A program made the position numbers and the translations under genes. 64,000 bases of DNA. Origin: Panopea generosa. Lineage: Eukaryota; Mollusca; Bivalvia; Adapedonta; Hiatellidae. The stretch covers positions 2,593,920 to 2,657,919 of the forward strand of contig CM055905.1 of NCBI GenBank assembly GCA_029582155.1, given 5' to 3'. Shown here one piece after another: positions 25,501 through 36,350 of this stretch (positions are counted from its first letter, which is position 1; each line of letters begins with the position of its first letter). The notes under the pieces were generated by a model that saw only the letters and a program-made list of their open reading frames with translations, was not told the origin of the DNA and ran no database searches.

Positions 25501-28500
25501 GTTACCGTTGCAATAACAAAACTCTTTCTCATTTTTTCAATAAGGATCTTATCGGACGACACTAACCGTATTGAGGAATTGTCGCATGATAATAAACTAG
25601 ATGATAAAAATGACTGAAAAGATAACACTACATTATCGAACTTTGGTCAGCGATATTCACAGTTTTAGAACGTGCATGTCAATGTATTTCGTTAATGAAT
25701 GTGTCAATATGATCCGATTGATATTGTGGCTCTAAAATTCATCCGGTGTTTCTCAATTCTTTCAGTATAATATACTTCAATCAAACAGAAAATTACGTCC
25801 ATTATTTAATGTATCCATATTATATAACACAAAAGTATTGTAGTGAATTTTAGCTCTACTTTCTCTGAAAAAAAAGACAGTTGTTCATGTTATAGTTACA
25901 TATCAGTGGAATGGTTGAAAGATCATCCGTGGCCAAGTGGCCCAAGGTGCTGTCGCTTAACGACCTCTTACCACTGAGGTCGTGGTACGAGCCCAGCTCG
26001 GTCCGAAAACTTCATGTAAGAAAGTGTGCCGATTATTTGCGGAAGGCCGGTGCTTCTACTCTTTTTCATTCCGAGGTATGGGTGTGATAAAACTGAATGT
26101 GACTTATAAATGAAAATGGCGTTAAACTCTCTTTCAAAAGAGTGTTGTTGAAATTTTTGGATAGCTATATACAGTAAATAATGGAAAGGTAGGCACTTCA
26201 AAAATACCAACATCAATGAAATCGTGATCCATGACCGATTTTAATGAAATAAAAGTATATCTTAAGTAGAAAATAATATTCAAAACATATATATCATGTA
26301 ATAACAACAGATAAGTCGTGTTTTGCCTATAAAATTTATATTTAACGTTTCCAACATTTGCCTTGCTTAGTTACTTTCGGTTGCATGGTGCGAATATCTT
26401 CTATGATTTTGATTGGTTATCAGGTGCCGTTCGACAGATGGCGGGAAATACGTTTTCGATCTTTCCGTACACACACGATAACGTTAAATGATAGTTAAAC
26501 ATTATAAAACAATAACTACTGACATGTTTCCATGTTTATTATGTAATATTTTTTAAAAGGAAGGTTTAAGTTTTGGCTAATCATGCTATGACGACATATT
26601 CAATTCGTAAATGTAGAAATTTGGATTTCGCAGAAAAATGCATATTTCTTGCTAATTACTGTTTTCCAAGAGTATATTTATCATGATTTGTCAACGGATT
26701 TAATTCAGATTTTCTCGCTTTACTATATATAGCTATCCAAAACTTTAGTAAGATTGGTCCTGTGGGTTTAACAGGTCTCGAAGATAAGATTTTAGCGAGA
26801 CTAATAAACGTTTTTATATGCCTAAGCTCTTACCGGCTGGCCATATCGTTTCTTGAGCCGCTAGTATCCTTTCCACCTTTTCTGGATCATCTTTAATATC
26901 ACGCAGTTTGACCATTTGGTCTAGTAAGACAAGACCTGCCTGTAGGACACGACATACGAGTTAAGTGCTGTGTAAACATGTACTATAGAACCAAATATAT
27001 AAGTGCGACATATGTGCATGTAATTGAAGCATTGCTGATTTGTAATAGACTTATAAAACCGAGTTTTGTTCCTTGATTACCTTCTGGGCTTTCAAGGAGT
27101 TCCAATAATGCAGTGAATAGAGTGTTGACAGCTCACGCCAGATGTTGTGACCTCAATCCCCAGCTCGGTCCAAAACCACACCGAGTACTGGTTCTACAAG
27201 GAAACACTACATATGATGTACAGAAAACAACGATGCATTAAGTAGTTATAAAGTATGACGAACAACAAAGTGAAAGCAGCGCAAACCGCATTAGCAAGGT
27301 ATGTAGCAAAACCGCCGAAGTGGGTTTAAATTTTAAACTGGGTTTCTCTGTCGTAACAGCCTACACTGAGCCGGTATAGATGATATTAACACCATTAAAA
27401 CATCATTGGTTGTTAATCAATACTTGGTAAACTTTCTATTGCCACGCAACTTCCTTTCCATTGCAACGCATTCTGTATTTCATCACTCTTTTTTCTGTAA
27501 AGTTTAGGCTATTGTGATCAAAGTTTTTATACAAATACACAGCAAATATAATTAATACAGTAAGGTTTTCATGTATTAAAATTCATTGAAAGCCCCAAAT
27601 GCAATCTAGGAAATAACTCGGTTTAATTACAAATCAGCAGTAGATCTACTTCTACACTACGCATATGTGTCGCACTTTAACACGAATATGGTCGCATGAT
27701 ATTTCAAAACTAAAAAGTGTTCTATGCTCTTTAATAAAATTACCATGTTACTAGCACATGTGACCTATAGTAACCAATTAAAACAATACATTTTGGCGGA
27801 TCTTTTCAATCTTGGCAACACTCCCCTAGTAACAAGTAACAAATAGCCGAATAGCTAAATTGTAAAGCTGCCTGGCTTTCAAACAAGAACAGATAAGTTA
27901 ATAAAGTTGTTATCACATATACGATAAAGTGGATCGATTTTGCTAAACGGATTTACGTGTAGACATGTACCTGGCTGATAAAACAAGTAAATTAAGACAT
28001 GATTTTACATAAAAAATAATTATTTTTAAACAACTTGAATGAAAACTATTTCCATATAAATTCACTTTAAGATAAACTTACAGGTGTAACAATATGAATA
28101 TTCATACTGTGCGAGGTAATATCGAGCATACACATTTGTGTAGTTCATCACAAATATTTACCCGTACCTCTTTTTTAACATGAAACCGATACATTTAAAC
28201 ATAGTTCTATATGACATATGTTCGTTATCGGGTATGCAAAAATAGAAGCGGGTGGTAGTCTAGTGGATAGCGTATTGGCCGCTCACCATAGAGGTTACGG
28301 GTTCAATCCATCTCGATCTCTAAAACAACACGTATTGTTGGTTCTACCTGGCAAGTGGTCTTGGGAGCATTTCATATAAGCTCTGAGCTCATAACGCAAT
28401 TCGAACTAAATACATTTATTTACACTAAAATATAAATATATGCATGTATTTAAGCATGAGAGAAGAAATGGCGACATATTTACCTGGTGACTGAGAAGCA

Positions 28501-31500
28501 TGCCCACGGTTATATTGCCCTTTCCCTTTTGTCCGAACTCCGGCCAGTAGTCAGCCACCGGTCTACTGTAGTCCAGTAAGCCCCTAAAACAAGAACCGAT
28601 ACATTATGTCTGGTTGGCCTAACCGTGAAAAGTATTTGTCACCCGGTTTATTCACAGCCTTGTCCATAATCTGGGTATATGGACATTTATAGGTTAAACT
28701 TGATTGAATTTTAAATTCAAACAGCGGTGTTTGTTTAAGTTACGTAACTTACATACGAGATGTTTCCAAAATGTACGTTGGCACAATCATTTAAAAGCGA
28801 ATTAACACAGTAATTAGGATGATACATACATTGACACACATCGTATATACATGTAAACATAATTTTTAGCTCAACAGAGCCGAAGATGTGTCCGTCGTGC
28901 GCTGTGCGCCGTCTGTCATCAACTTTTGGCTTCAAACGACATAATTTTTTTAACCGCTTGGCATAGTTTCACCAATTTTCACCAATACTTTTTACCAATA
29001 TATTTCTACTTGTGGACCATACATCATCATACTTTTCTACTTGTGTACCATACATCAACATACATTTCTACTTGTGGACCATACATCATCTTACTTTTCT
29101 ACTTATGAACCATACATCAACATACATTTCCACTTGTGAACCATACATCATCTAATTTTTCTACTTGTGTACCATACATCAACATACATTTATGCTTGTG
29201 AGCCATACATCATCTAATTTTTCTACTTGTGGACCATACATCGTCTTACTTTTCTACTTGTTACCCAAACATCAACATACATTTCCACTTGTGAGCCATA
29301 CATCATCTTCCTTTTCTACTTGTGAGCCATACATCATCTAATTTTTCTACTTGTGAGCCATACATCATTTAATTATTCTACTTGTGAGCCAAACATCATC
29401 TAATTTTTCTACTTGTGAGCCATACATCATCTAAATATTCTACTTGTGAGCCAAACATCATCTAATTTTTCCACTTGTGAGCCATACATCATCTAATTTT
29501 TCTACTTGTGAGCCATACATCATCTAAATATTCTACTTGTGAGCCAAACATCATCTAATTTTTCCACTTGTGAGCCTTACATCATCTAATTTTTCTACTT
29601 GTGAGCCATACATCATCTTCCTTTTCTACTTATGAACCAAACATCAACATACATTTCGATTTGTAAACCATACGTCATCTTACTTTTCTACTTGTGAACC
29701 AAACATCATCTAATTTTTCTACTTGTGAACCATACATCATCTTACTTTTCTACTTGTGAACGATACATCATCAAATTTTTCTACTTGTGAACCATACACC
29801 ATCTTACTTTTCTACTTGTTAACCATACAACATCATACATTTCCACTTGTGAACCATACGTCTTCTTACTTTTCTACTTGTGAACCATACATCATCTTTC
29901 TTTTCTACTTGTGAGCCATACATCATCTAATTTTTTCTTCTTGTGAACCATACATCATCTTACTTTTCTACTTGTGAACCATATATCAACATACATTTCC
30001 ACTTGTGAACCATACATCATCTTACTTTTCTACTTGTGAACCATATATCAACATACATTTCTACTTGTGAACCATATATCATCTAATTTTTCTACTTGTG
30101 AACCATACACCATCTTACTGTTCTACTTGTGAACCATACAACATCATACATTTCCACTTGTGAACCATATGTCATCTTACTTTTCTACTTGTGAACCAAA
30201 CATCAAGATACATTTCCACTTGTGAACCATACATCATCTAACTTTTGTACTTGTAAACCATACATCATCTTACTTTTCTACTTGTGAACCAAACATCAAG
30301 ATACATTTCCACTTGTGAACCATACGTCATCTTACATTTCTACTTGTGAGCCATATATCATCTTCCTTTTCTACTTGTGAGCCATACATCATCTAATTTT
30401 GTACTTGTGAGCCATACATCATCTTTCTTTTCTACTTATGAACCATGTGTAGTCTTACTTTTCCACCATCGTTGCAATAACAATTGCGACGATTCCTTTA
30501 GAAGTTGAGTATGCCATGGTCATAGTATCTTCCCGCCAGGGTCGCTGTGCTTCAACGTCTGCGTACCCTCCCCACATGTCGAACACACATTCTCCTTTGT
30601 GAAATATAGCGAACGCTCCTCCGCGTTCTTTGCCAGTTTTAAGGTTCTCTCTGGAATAGGTTACAGCAGAAGAAAATAGAAATTTTGAATGATATTTAAA
30701 AACCAATTTTAATACATTACATGATATGCATTGCAGCACTTACTTAAAATCTGTAAATGACCTTTAAAATGATGAACGAAATCGGATCGTGGTATACAGG
30801 GGAGGAAACCGGAATAGCATTTTCTTAAGTATTGAGCACACATGGAATCCAGTTGAATTTGTGCAATCTTGGGTGGAATCGCCGTCCTTCTGCAAATATA
30901 TGACAATGTCTGGCAAACTTCTGACATTAATTAAATCGTTCCGAATACACGACCTCAGTGTTGAGGTATTTGTCATAGATTAAACTTATCTATTTTTCTT
31001 TGATTGTGAAACGAGATATTACAATTTACAATATGACCTCTCTTTCTGGACATGTGATGTAGAGTTTTGGCCCTCCTTTCTGGACATATAATGTAGAGTT
31101 TTGACCCCTATTTATTTTGCATAATACGATGTAAATCTTTGGCTCTCCTTTCTGAACACATAATGTAGACTTTTGACCCCTTGTTCAATCCGGGGTTCAA
31201 TCCCCTCCTGCCTACCTGTCTAGGAACTCCAGGCTATGATAGATCTTATGTCATTGTGTTAACAAAGTTTATTTAGATTAAATGTAGTTTTGACCCCTAT
31301 ATAATTAATTTTAATGTAGAGTTTTGACCCCTGTAATTGTTTTGAATGAAGATTTTTGACCGCGAAATTTTAAGCTGCAATATAGAGGTTGTGCATTTGT
31401 TTTGAAGTTTACAGGGCGCATGTGTACCCATTTTCAGGTCAAGTACCATCCCATCCGGAATAGTGACTGATACACGAATGGTTTCATGTATATGTATTGA

Positions 31501-31771
31501 CGGATGAACTAACGAACTTGTGAAATACACTAGTGAGAGCAAGTATACTGACCCTTTGTAAGATACACGAATTGTTACATATTCTAACTGATGGATGCAA
31601 AACATGAATGATAACACAGTTAATTTACCTGAATTTGTCAGCAACCGGTTTGAAATCAGGATGATAATATCCATCTAAAACTATCGGTAAATTCTCATCA
31701 AACAAACTCTGTAGGTATGAATAAGTAACCAAGGTAAAAACCACAAATAAACTTATTTTTAAAAAAACCAT
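19314..31771 (-). CDS. gene A: serine beta-lactamase-fold protein, complete, 8 exons (beta-lactamase domain-containing protein 2-like)
   Basis: Joining exons 31771-31629, 30650-30459, 28583-28484, 26939-26834, 25416-25294, 22428-22235, 20808-20560 and 19502-19314 gives 1296 nt, 431 residues plus stop; every junction is GT-AG and all phases agree. Residues 2-20 are hydrophobic (signal peptide or membrane anchor). The catalytic SxxK motif is S96-T-S-K99. The region with DYWPEFG and ITVGMLLSHQAGL follows. A catalytic Tyr candidate is Y186 in FGYHTLTYG, and the third box is H376-S-G in FGHSGHGGQ. The length fits the PF00144 family, whose animal members resemble class C beta-lactamases and bacterial family VIII esterases. 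It is probably a serine hydrolase or peptidase rather than an antibiotic-resistance enzyme; the substrate is unknown. It is one of at least three tandem copies on this strand. Confidence 0.92.
19616..19904 (+). mobile_element. type 1 tRNA-SINE in intron 7 of gene A
   Basis: The head is agtggtggtctagtggtaga, the B box is gggttcgatc, and the body ends cgacgctaaccg. Flanking duplications of about 12 bp (tttagctycgt) are visible. Gene B intron 7 has the uninterrupted site (ctcttaagcttcgtatatta, about 58910-58930), so the insertion is younger than the A/B duplication. Confidence 0.85.
20560..20808 (-). CDS. gene A exon 7
   Basis: Encodes residues 287-369 in phase 0, with the family hallmark ATGTARGFAKLYGILANGG. 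Acceptor cctcag, donor gtaaaa. Confidence 0.9.
21166..21186. repeat. poly-C tract in intron 6 of gene A
   Basis: A run of about 16 C, then ccccct, in otherwise AT-rich intronic sequence. It is a simple repeat; length may be unreliable in the assembly. Confidence 0.8.
21857..22190 (+). mobile_element. type 1 tRNA-SINE in intron 6 of gene A
   Basis: It has the same tRNA head (gcgtggtctagtggtagagc), body (gcgccgctaaacttc) and (caa)n tail as the copy at 6082. A short duplication, aatacatt, flanks it. Confidence 0.85.
22235..22428 (-). CDS. gene A exon 6
   Basis: Encodes residues 222-286 (ELDMFMNTPKNQYHRAARLY through VVEFNK). Acceptor tatttcag, donor gtgcgt. The last dozen residues differ strongly from gene B. 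Confidence 0.9.
22921..23077 (-). mobile_element. tRNA-derived SINE type 2 in intron 5 of gene A
   Basis: The minus strand reads tagctcagtcggtagagc (A box) then gggttcgaatcc (B box) and a body ending in gattcaagtcgggaggtt. Further copies are at 36201-36350 and 62837-62979 (minus), with a plus-strand fragment at 49640-49803. Confidence 0.8.
23320..24640 (-). mobile_element. L1-like LINE 3' fragment in intron 5 of gene A
   Basis: It contains SRKIIVQDYENSGLKMNMF and KAGWMKRVL (24214-24438), the same block as FLWDGKP...KGGLKMFDI in the LINE at 3945-5440. A CDFCFVNLET segment farther downstream (about 23560) may be its Cys/His tail. It is heavily decayed and lies in the same orientation as gene A. 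Confidence 0.55.
25130..25215. mobile_element. SINE type 3 tail fragment
   Basis: The segment cctggttctacccgggaaac plus ggactcga matches the body of type 3 SINEs (28246, 61480 and 62085). The tRNA head is missing or unrecognisable. Confidence 0.45.
25294..25416 (-). CDS. gene A exon 5 (Tyr motif)
   Basis: Encodes residues 181-221 and one base of 222, including FGYHTLTYGMYADVLIRKAD. The Tyr of YHT occupies the place of the YxN tyrosine of class C enzymes. Gene B has YHA at the same site. Acceptor tttttcag, donor gtatgc. Confidence 0.9.
25921..26150 (+). mobile_element. tRNA-derived SINE type 4 in intron 4 of gene A
   Basis: A Ser/Leu-like head (ccgtggccaagtggcccaag) and a B-box-like gtacgagccc are followed by cagctcggtccgaaaac and a body ending gaaaatggcgttaaactc. 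A minus-strand fragment of the same body lies at 37075-37195. Confidence 0.65.
26834..26939 (-). CDS. gene A exon 4
   Basis: Encodes residues 146-180 and the first base of 181 (AGLVLLDQMVKLRDIKDDPE through TIWPA). Acceptor cctacag, donor gtaaga. Confidence 0.88.
27100..27235 (+). mobile_element. SINE type 3 fragment in intron 3 of gene A
   Basis: It contains gttgacagctcacgccagat, a B-box remnant and gtactggttctacaaggaaa, matching the copies at 62085 and 61480. Confidence 0.55.
28246..28432 (+). mobile_element. tRNA-derived SINE type 3 in intron 3 of gene A
   Basis: The head tggtagtctagtggatagcg, B box acgggttcaatcc, then ttggttctacctggcaagtgg and aagctctgag. This is the best-preserved head of this type in the window. 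Confidence 0.7.
28484..28583 (-). CDS. gene A exon 3
   Basis: Encodes residues 113-145 (GLLDYSRPVADYWPEFG through LLSHQ). Acceptor ttttag, donor gtaaat. It is too short for a simple ORF scan but is confirmed by phase and by family motifs. Confidence 0.88.
28866..28985 (+). mobile_element. end of a dispersed bivalve-type repeat in intron 2
   Basis: The sequence tttagctcaacagagccgaag then gtgtccgtcgtgcgctgtgc resembles a very common mollusc repeat whose end carries an agctcacctgagcc-type palindrome and cgtccgtc runs; this is recalled, not searched. A larger related stretch is at 46050-46665. It abuts the 31-bp array. Confidence 0.4.
28990..30458. repeat. 31-bp minisatellite filling intron 2 of gene A
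   Basis: There are about 47 tandem units, for example ctacttgtgagccatacatc plus atctaattttt. On the gene's strand many units read AGAAAAGTAAGATGATG, and the unit at the exon edge reads GGAAAAGTAAGACTACA, so the exon 2 donor is itself within the first unit. I count 12 further intact gtaaga sites in the array. Confidence 0.9.
30459..30650 (-). CDS. gene A exon 2 (SxxK catalytic motif)
   Basis: Encodes residues 48-112. It contains FHKGECVFDMWGGYAD and the nucleophile motif AYSTSKGIVAIV. The acceptor is attccag. The donor AAAA|gtaaga lies exactly where the 31-bp intronic array begins, so the last exon bases and the splice site form the first unit of the array. Confidence 0.9.
31015..31370. repeat. 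degenerate ~50-bp tandem repeat in intron 1 of gene A
   Basis: Five or six decayed copies of ctcctttctggacatataatg plus gtagagttttgacccct. The units vary in length and are interrupted near 31190-31270. Confidence 0.6.
31629..31771 (-). CDS. gene A exon 1
   Basis: Encodes residues 1-47 plus two bases of codon 48: the hydrophobic N-terminus (MVFLKISLFVVFTLVTYSYL) and a segment ending HPDFKPVADKF. Donor gtaaat. Confidence 0.88.
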
Positions 31772-32015
31772 GTTTACAGCTAACGGTTGCTAACGTATAT
31801 GTATTTCAAAGTATTTATCATCGGTAAATCAGCACGTCCGTTGATAAGAACTCAAATCGTGTAAGACGGCGTGTTGCTCAAAGTGTGTTTAAACATAGGG
31901 GTCAAATTATGTGACATATTATCAGGAGGCCTAGAAAGGCCACTATGAAAGATATATTTGAGTGTATCGCAATCTCTTTATATTGTTGAGTTAGCTTTTG
32001 TTTGACAGGAAAGGT
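31772..32015 (-). promoter_or_regulatory. putative promoter region of gene A
   Basis: This aligns with the block upstream of gene C. A TATAAA-like element lies on the minus strand at 31977-31982, about 205 bp before the ATG. Relative to the gene C copy it has a short insertion containing tcaaattatgtgacatatta. Promoter function is inferred. Confidence 0.4.
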
Positions 32016-32019
32016 TAAT

Positions 32020-32170
32020 GGTACATTTATCATTTATATTCAAACGGTATAAACGGTAAATTTACATTCAAACAATAAAAACGGTACATTTATATTCAAT
32101 TGGTATATTTATCATTAATATTCAAATGGTTAACACGGTACATTTATATTCAAACAGTATAAATGGTATA
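32020..32170. repeat. 28-bp minisatellite upstream of gene A, left part
   Basis: This is the same repeat as at 484-720, at the same distance from the start codon. It includes the empty site of the TTAA MITE (near 32110) and is cut at 32170 by a TIR element. Confidence 0.85.
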
Positions 32171-33358
32171 CAGTCAAACCTGTGTAAGCGGCCACCTCTA
32201 TTAAGCAGCTGCTTGTCTTAAACAGCCACTTATACTATTGTCACAATACAGATTTTTATTGTTTTAACCCCTTTATTTTACCCTTTGCTTCATACGCACC
32301 TGTATTATTGGTTTTTATATTCCTTTGTTAGCTTGTCTATTCACCCGTGAAATAAGCAAAGCACATGCCAATTAGACATGTACAGTGAGAGTGTGTAAGT
32401 GGTCAGTCGACGATATGGTCTGATAGAGAGAAATTGGCAGATAAATAGTATTCAAAGAATCAAAAAGGAGAGATACTAGTGTGTTTGTATACTTGTAGGT
32501 GGTTTATGGGCGATTCAACAATATAGATAAATATATATGTAGAGAAGAAGTCATGGCATACCCCTGTGTGGTAACAATATGAGATGTCTACCTATGTGAA
32601 AAATATAATACGTCCTAAGTGGTACACGTGATTATATAATGTGACATCGTATTGAATTTAATATTATACATTCTAAGTGAAATATGTATTATAAGTTGTC
32701 GTCATGATAGAGATACCCCTGAGTGGTAACAATATGAGATGTCTACCTATGTGTAAAATATAATGCGTCCTAAGTGGTACACGTGATTATATAATGTGAC
32801 ATCGTATTGAATTTAATATTATACATCGTAGTAATATATGCATAATATTTAGTCGTCATGATGGAGACCTGTGTGGTAATAAAGATGTGATTAATAAAAA
32901 TATTGAGTAGCATCTCTCGCCAAACCTACTTTAACGACGAATCATAGCGGGCAAAGAGCTATATCTGGAAGAACATGATAGCGGTGTTTTATCGTTGTAC
33001 ATTTTTAAAACGTTGAGTGAGTTTTTAAACATTACGGAACATATTGAGAATGTCTACATTATAACCATTTGGATACAAATATGTTTAGAATTAGTGTGGT
33101 AGAGTGTATTACCTTGAACAATATATTATTATATTACATGCAATAGAACATCATTGATTGTAGCAATTTTGTTGAAGCTTCATTTCTTCTTACAAAGGTC
33201 AATAACAAATAATAAAGAATCTGACTCACACCTATGTGTGACAACTATCTTCCGTGTATATGTTTTAAGAGCATATTAACTTGTATTAAGCAACAATCTG
33301 TCTTAAAAGGCAACTTTTGCTCCTTCCCTTGACTGGCTGCTTAAGACAGATTTGACAG
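32171..33358. mobile_element. TA-flanked TIR element (Tc1/mariner-type, non-autonomous)
   Basis: The left end cagtcaaacctgtgtaagcg pairs with the right end gcttaagacagatttgacag (inverted), and both are bordered by TA. It sits inside a minisatellite unit; joining the flanks restores the repeat. Its interior carries a two-fold 166-bp direct repeat (32545-32880) and no transposase ORF. Superfamily inferred from the TA duplication and CAGT-type ends. Confidence 0.75.
32545..32880. repeat. 166-bp direct repeat inside the TIR element
   Basis: Two copies share acccctg...gtggtaacaatatgagatgt, gtggtacacgtgattatata and catcgtattgaatttaatat. Differences are few, so the internal duplication is fairly recent. 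Confidence 0.8.
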
Positions 33359-33905
33359 TATTTATATTCAAACAGTATACAAGGTACATTTATATTTAAG
33401 CGTTAGTCACGGTACTTTTATATTCAAACGATATATACGGTAATTTTATATTTAAACGTCGTAAGTGGTGTCTTTGTATTCAACGGTATACACGGTACAT
33501 TCATATTCAAATGGTATACACGGTGTATTGATATTCAAACGTCATACACGGTGTATTGATATTCAAACAGCGTTACCCGGAACATTTATATTAAAACGGT
33601 ATACATGGTACATTTATATTCAAATGTCATACACGGTGTATTTATATTCAAACAGTATTTTCCGGTACATTTATATTCAAACGGTATACATGGTACATTT
33701 ATATTCAAACGTCATATACGTTGTATTTATATTCAAACAGTATTGCACGGTATATTTATCTACCTAACGGTGTAAACGGTACATTTACATTCAAACGGTA
33801 TAAATGGTACATTTATATTAAAACGGTATAGATGGTACATTTATATTCAAACGGTATAAATGGTACATTTATATTCAAACGGTATACATGGTACATTTTT
33901 ATTCA
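33359..33905. repeat. 28-bp minisatellite upstream of gene A, right part
   Basis: About 19 units continue after the TIR element. The right flank (gttatattcaagcggctcg) matches the right flank of the 13560-14712 array, which anchors the two duplicated segments. Confidence 0.85.
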
Positions 33906-34084
33906 AGCGGTGTCGTTATATTCAAGCGGCTCGTTTGTTAGATTAACATTGTTACCTTTATGTAATTATTGTTTAATACGTGCCTAACGTTTTTTATTTC
34001 ATAGGTTATATTAACATTACTGACAAAATAAAAAATATCTACTCTTTGACCGTACCGCGAAAATGTCTCAACCAAATGTATTGT

Positions 34085-34240
34085 TGAGACAAAAAGAGAA
34101 ACAGAGGATCAGACAAAGTCAGAGAGAGAGACACACACACACACACACATACAAAGAAGAAACACACCGACAGACATACAGACGAAAGGACGGACTTGTG
34201 GATGTGGCGGTAGACCTACATACCGAACGACCGACCGTAT
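34085..34240. repeat. (CA)n and gaca-rich microsatellite
   Basis: It contains gagagagacacacacacacac and scattered gacagacata, the paralogue of 14870-15080. Confidence 0.65.
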
Positions 34241-34607
34241 ACAACGCGATCTTACTATAACATATTTCACTTATGTTTAACTCAAATACTATTTCAATTC
34301 CATAGTCCAATCGAGTTACCTCAGGACCAGAAAATAAAAGTAGCATTTTGTTTGTAAGATGTTTTGTAACCCTCCATTACATATCTATACAATATAAATT
34401 GTTTAGAAAAATCGAAGGATAATGATGGTTTTTTTTTTCTTTCCATGTTTTTATCCTTTTTTCATACCATCATCAAAAAGTTGATAGTACGAATCATATT
34501 ATTTTTCTGTGCCCCAGTTTGGACTTGCTAAACAGTATTAAACGTTTAACAAAATATAATCATTTTTCACGTTTCGATAAAATAACATTAAAATAAATTA
34601 CCCCACC

Positions 34608-34792
34608 CACTCAGAGTAAAACGTGTGTAAGCGGTCACCTTTATTATGTTCCACTTGACTTGAACAACAACATTTGTTTTTCTCATTTCGATGCTTTTAG
34701 AGCAAATTAATATGCATTAAGCAACAACCTGTCTTAAAAGACCACGTTTGCCCCTTCCCTTGACAGGCTGCTTAAGTCAGGTTTGACCGTAT
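34608..34792. mobile_element. short MITE related to the TA-flanked TIR element
   Basis: The right end gcttaagtcaggtttgaccg and the internal aacctgtcttaaaag with cttcccttgac match the element at 32171-33358. The left end (aaaacgtgtgtaagcggtcac) is mutated. At about 185 bp it is the compact form of the same family. Confidence 0.6.
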
Positions 34793-35039
34793 TTTATTTA
34801 AGAAATATGAACCACTAATGAGCTTCAGATAGTAGATGTGTATTATTTGTAATGAAGCTAGCAGAACATCTCTTCTTTGCACCAAACAATTATAATGAGA
34901 TTTAAGAAATGCTCACACAAAATCACGCAAAATATCTCGAAATCTCGTTTCAAATTATTTTATCTTGTATTCATCTCAGGAATAGAAACCAACATTTTAA
35001 CTTTGTAAAATATAATTCTCTACAAAAAATGAAATTTTA

Positions 35040-36110
35040 GACAAATACAAAGACTTGTATGTGCGGTATATCGCCGAAAAGTATGGAAAGTGATCGTTGG
35101 TTATATTTGATTGGATATTCAGAGGCGCCATCTTAGCAAGATACTGCTAATCTTAGAAAAACAATCTTCGTAGATGCCTTGACAATGAACACAAAAAGAT
35201 ACATTCTTTTTAAATATAAGCAAGGCTTAATGAATATGCTAACGCAGGCATTAGATACAAGTGATATTAAATCACGTCAGGCAGTAGGAGATACAGATGT
35301 CTTAATTGTGAATACATCTGTGGAGCATGCAGTAAGTCAGTAACGATTCTTAACGGTGATAAAACAGATATTGCTCATTTTCTATTACACCTACATGGAC
35401 TCATGTTGTTTTTTAAAACCGGAAACAAGATGGATATGAATCCAAATTTAAGATTTAGAGCACAAAGCTCCCAAAGATAAAGCCTGGGAAAGAAGAACAC
35501 TCATTATTCATGTATGCTGTTATTGAATGTGACGCAACACCACGTCTGTTTAGTATAGGAAAAGGACTAGTATTTCGGATTTTTTAAAAAACAATTCAGA
35601 AATTCCGTAATTGTACTTTTATTTTTGATGCCGAAACTTCCACAACAGTTATACTTGCCCAATCAGGAGAAGAGGCATTAGTAGTGGTGTACAATGGAAA
35701 ACCGGGATAAACCATTGATACTCTAATACTAATTCCTCTATAAAGTTGCCTTGCATGTATCATATTTGTGACAACTGTGCGTATCCACCAAAGTCTGCAT
35801 CAGCAGTTCATCATAATAACAGTGTGTCCCATTAAATTCAAATACGGAAGGATAAAGGATGCATATATCGGAGAAATGGGACTGGAAATTGGTAAAGGTA
35901 AGATGACTGATGTTCAAACTCAAAGCCCTCAAACCAGGCAGTTTATTAAAAATGGGTCGGTGTAAGTGCAATGTTAAGATTGCTGCATGGCTCAGTGGAC
36001 ATGGAAGAAGCTCGGGATGGAGTGCTCCGCAACGTGTGAATAATTTTACAGTCAAAGTAGGGTGCTTGGAAGACGTTGATTGCAAATGCATGATAATACT
36101 ATTAATCGTG
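35040..36110 (+). pseudogene. second decayed copy of the PIN-like ORF family, C-terminal half
   Basis: The PIN-like segment (GDTDVLIVNTSVEHAVSQ, about 35285-35340) and its flanks align with 18300-18760. It extends further than the first copy: ECDATPRLFSIGKGLVF (about 35525), SGEEALVVVYNGKPG (35660-35710) and LGMECSATC near 36010-36045, part of a C-terminal Cys-rich module. Stops and frameshifts are frequent. A 141-residue open frame on the opposite strand here is a shadow. Confidence 0.6.
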
Positions 36111-36200
36111 AAAAAGTCGTTATATAGTAAATACAAACCAATAATATAACAAGTGTGACGCAAATGATAAACAGTAAATATATTATATTATAATAAACGT

Positions 36201-36350
36201 TCCCATTTCAATCAGCGGTGATAGACGAATGATAAGGAGACACAATGTCGTATATCAACCATCACGTAGACTGTTGCCAGGCGGGGATTCGAACTCACGA
36301 CCCCTGGATTGATAGTCAGACGCGCTAACCACTGAGCTAATCGGATACGG
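36201..36350 (-). mobile_element. tRNA-derived SINE type 2
   Basis: The minus strand has an A box tagctcagtggttagcgcg, an anticodon-like arm and a B box gagttcgaatcc, then a body ending attcgtctatcaccgctgatt. Confidence 0.8.

Noticed and set aside
28990..30450. CRISPR-like regular array
   Set aside because: Units are contiguous 31-bp repeats without unique spacers, inside an intron of a eukaryotic gene. It is a minisatellite.
35738..36163. 141-codon ORF on the minus strand
   Set aside because: It is antisense to the C-terminal part of the PIN-like family remnant, whose own motifs explain the sequence.
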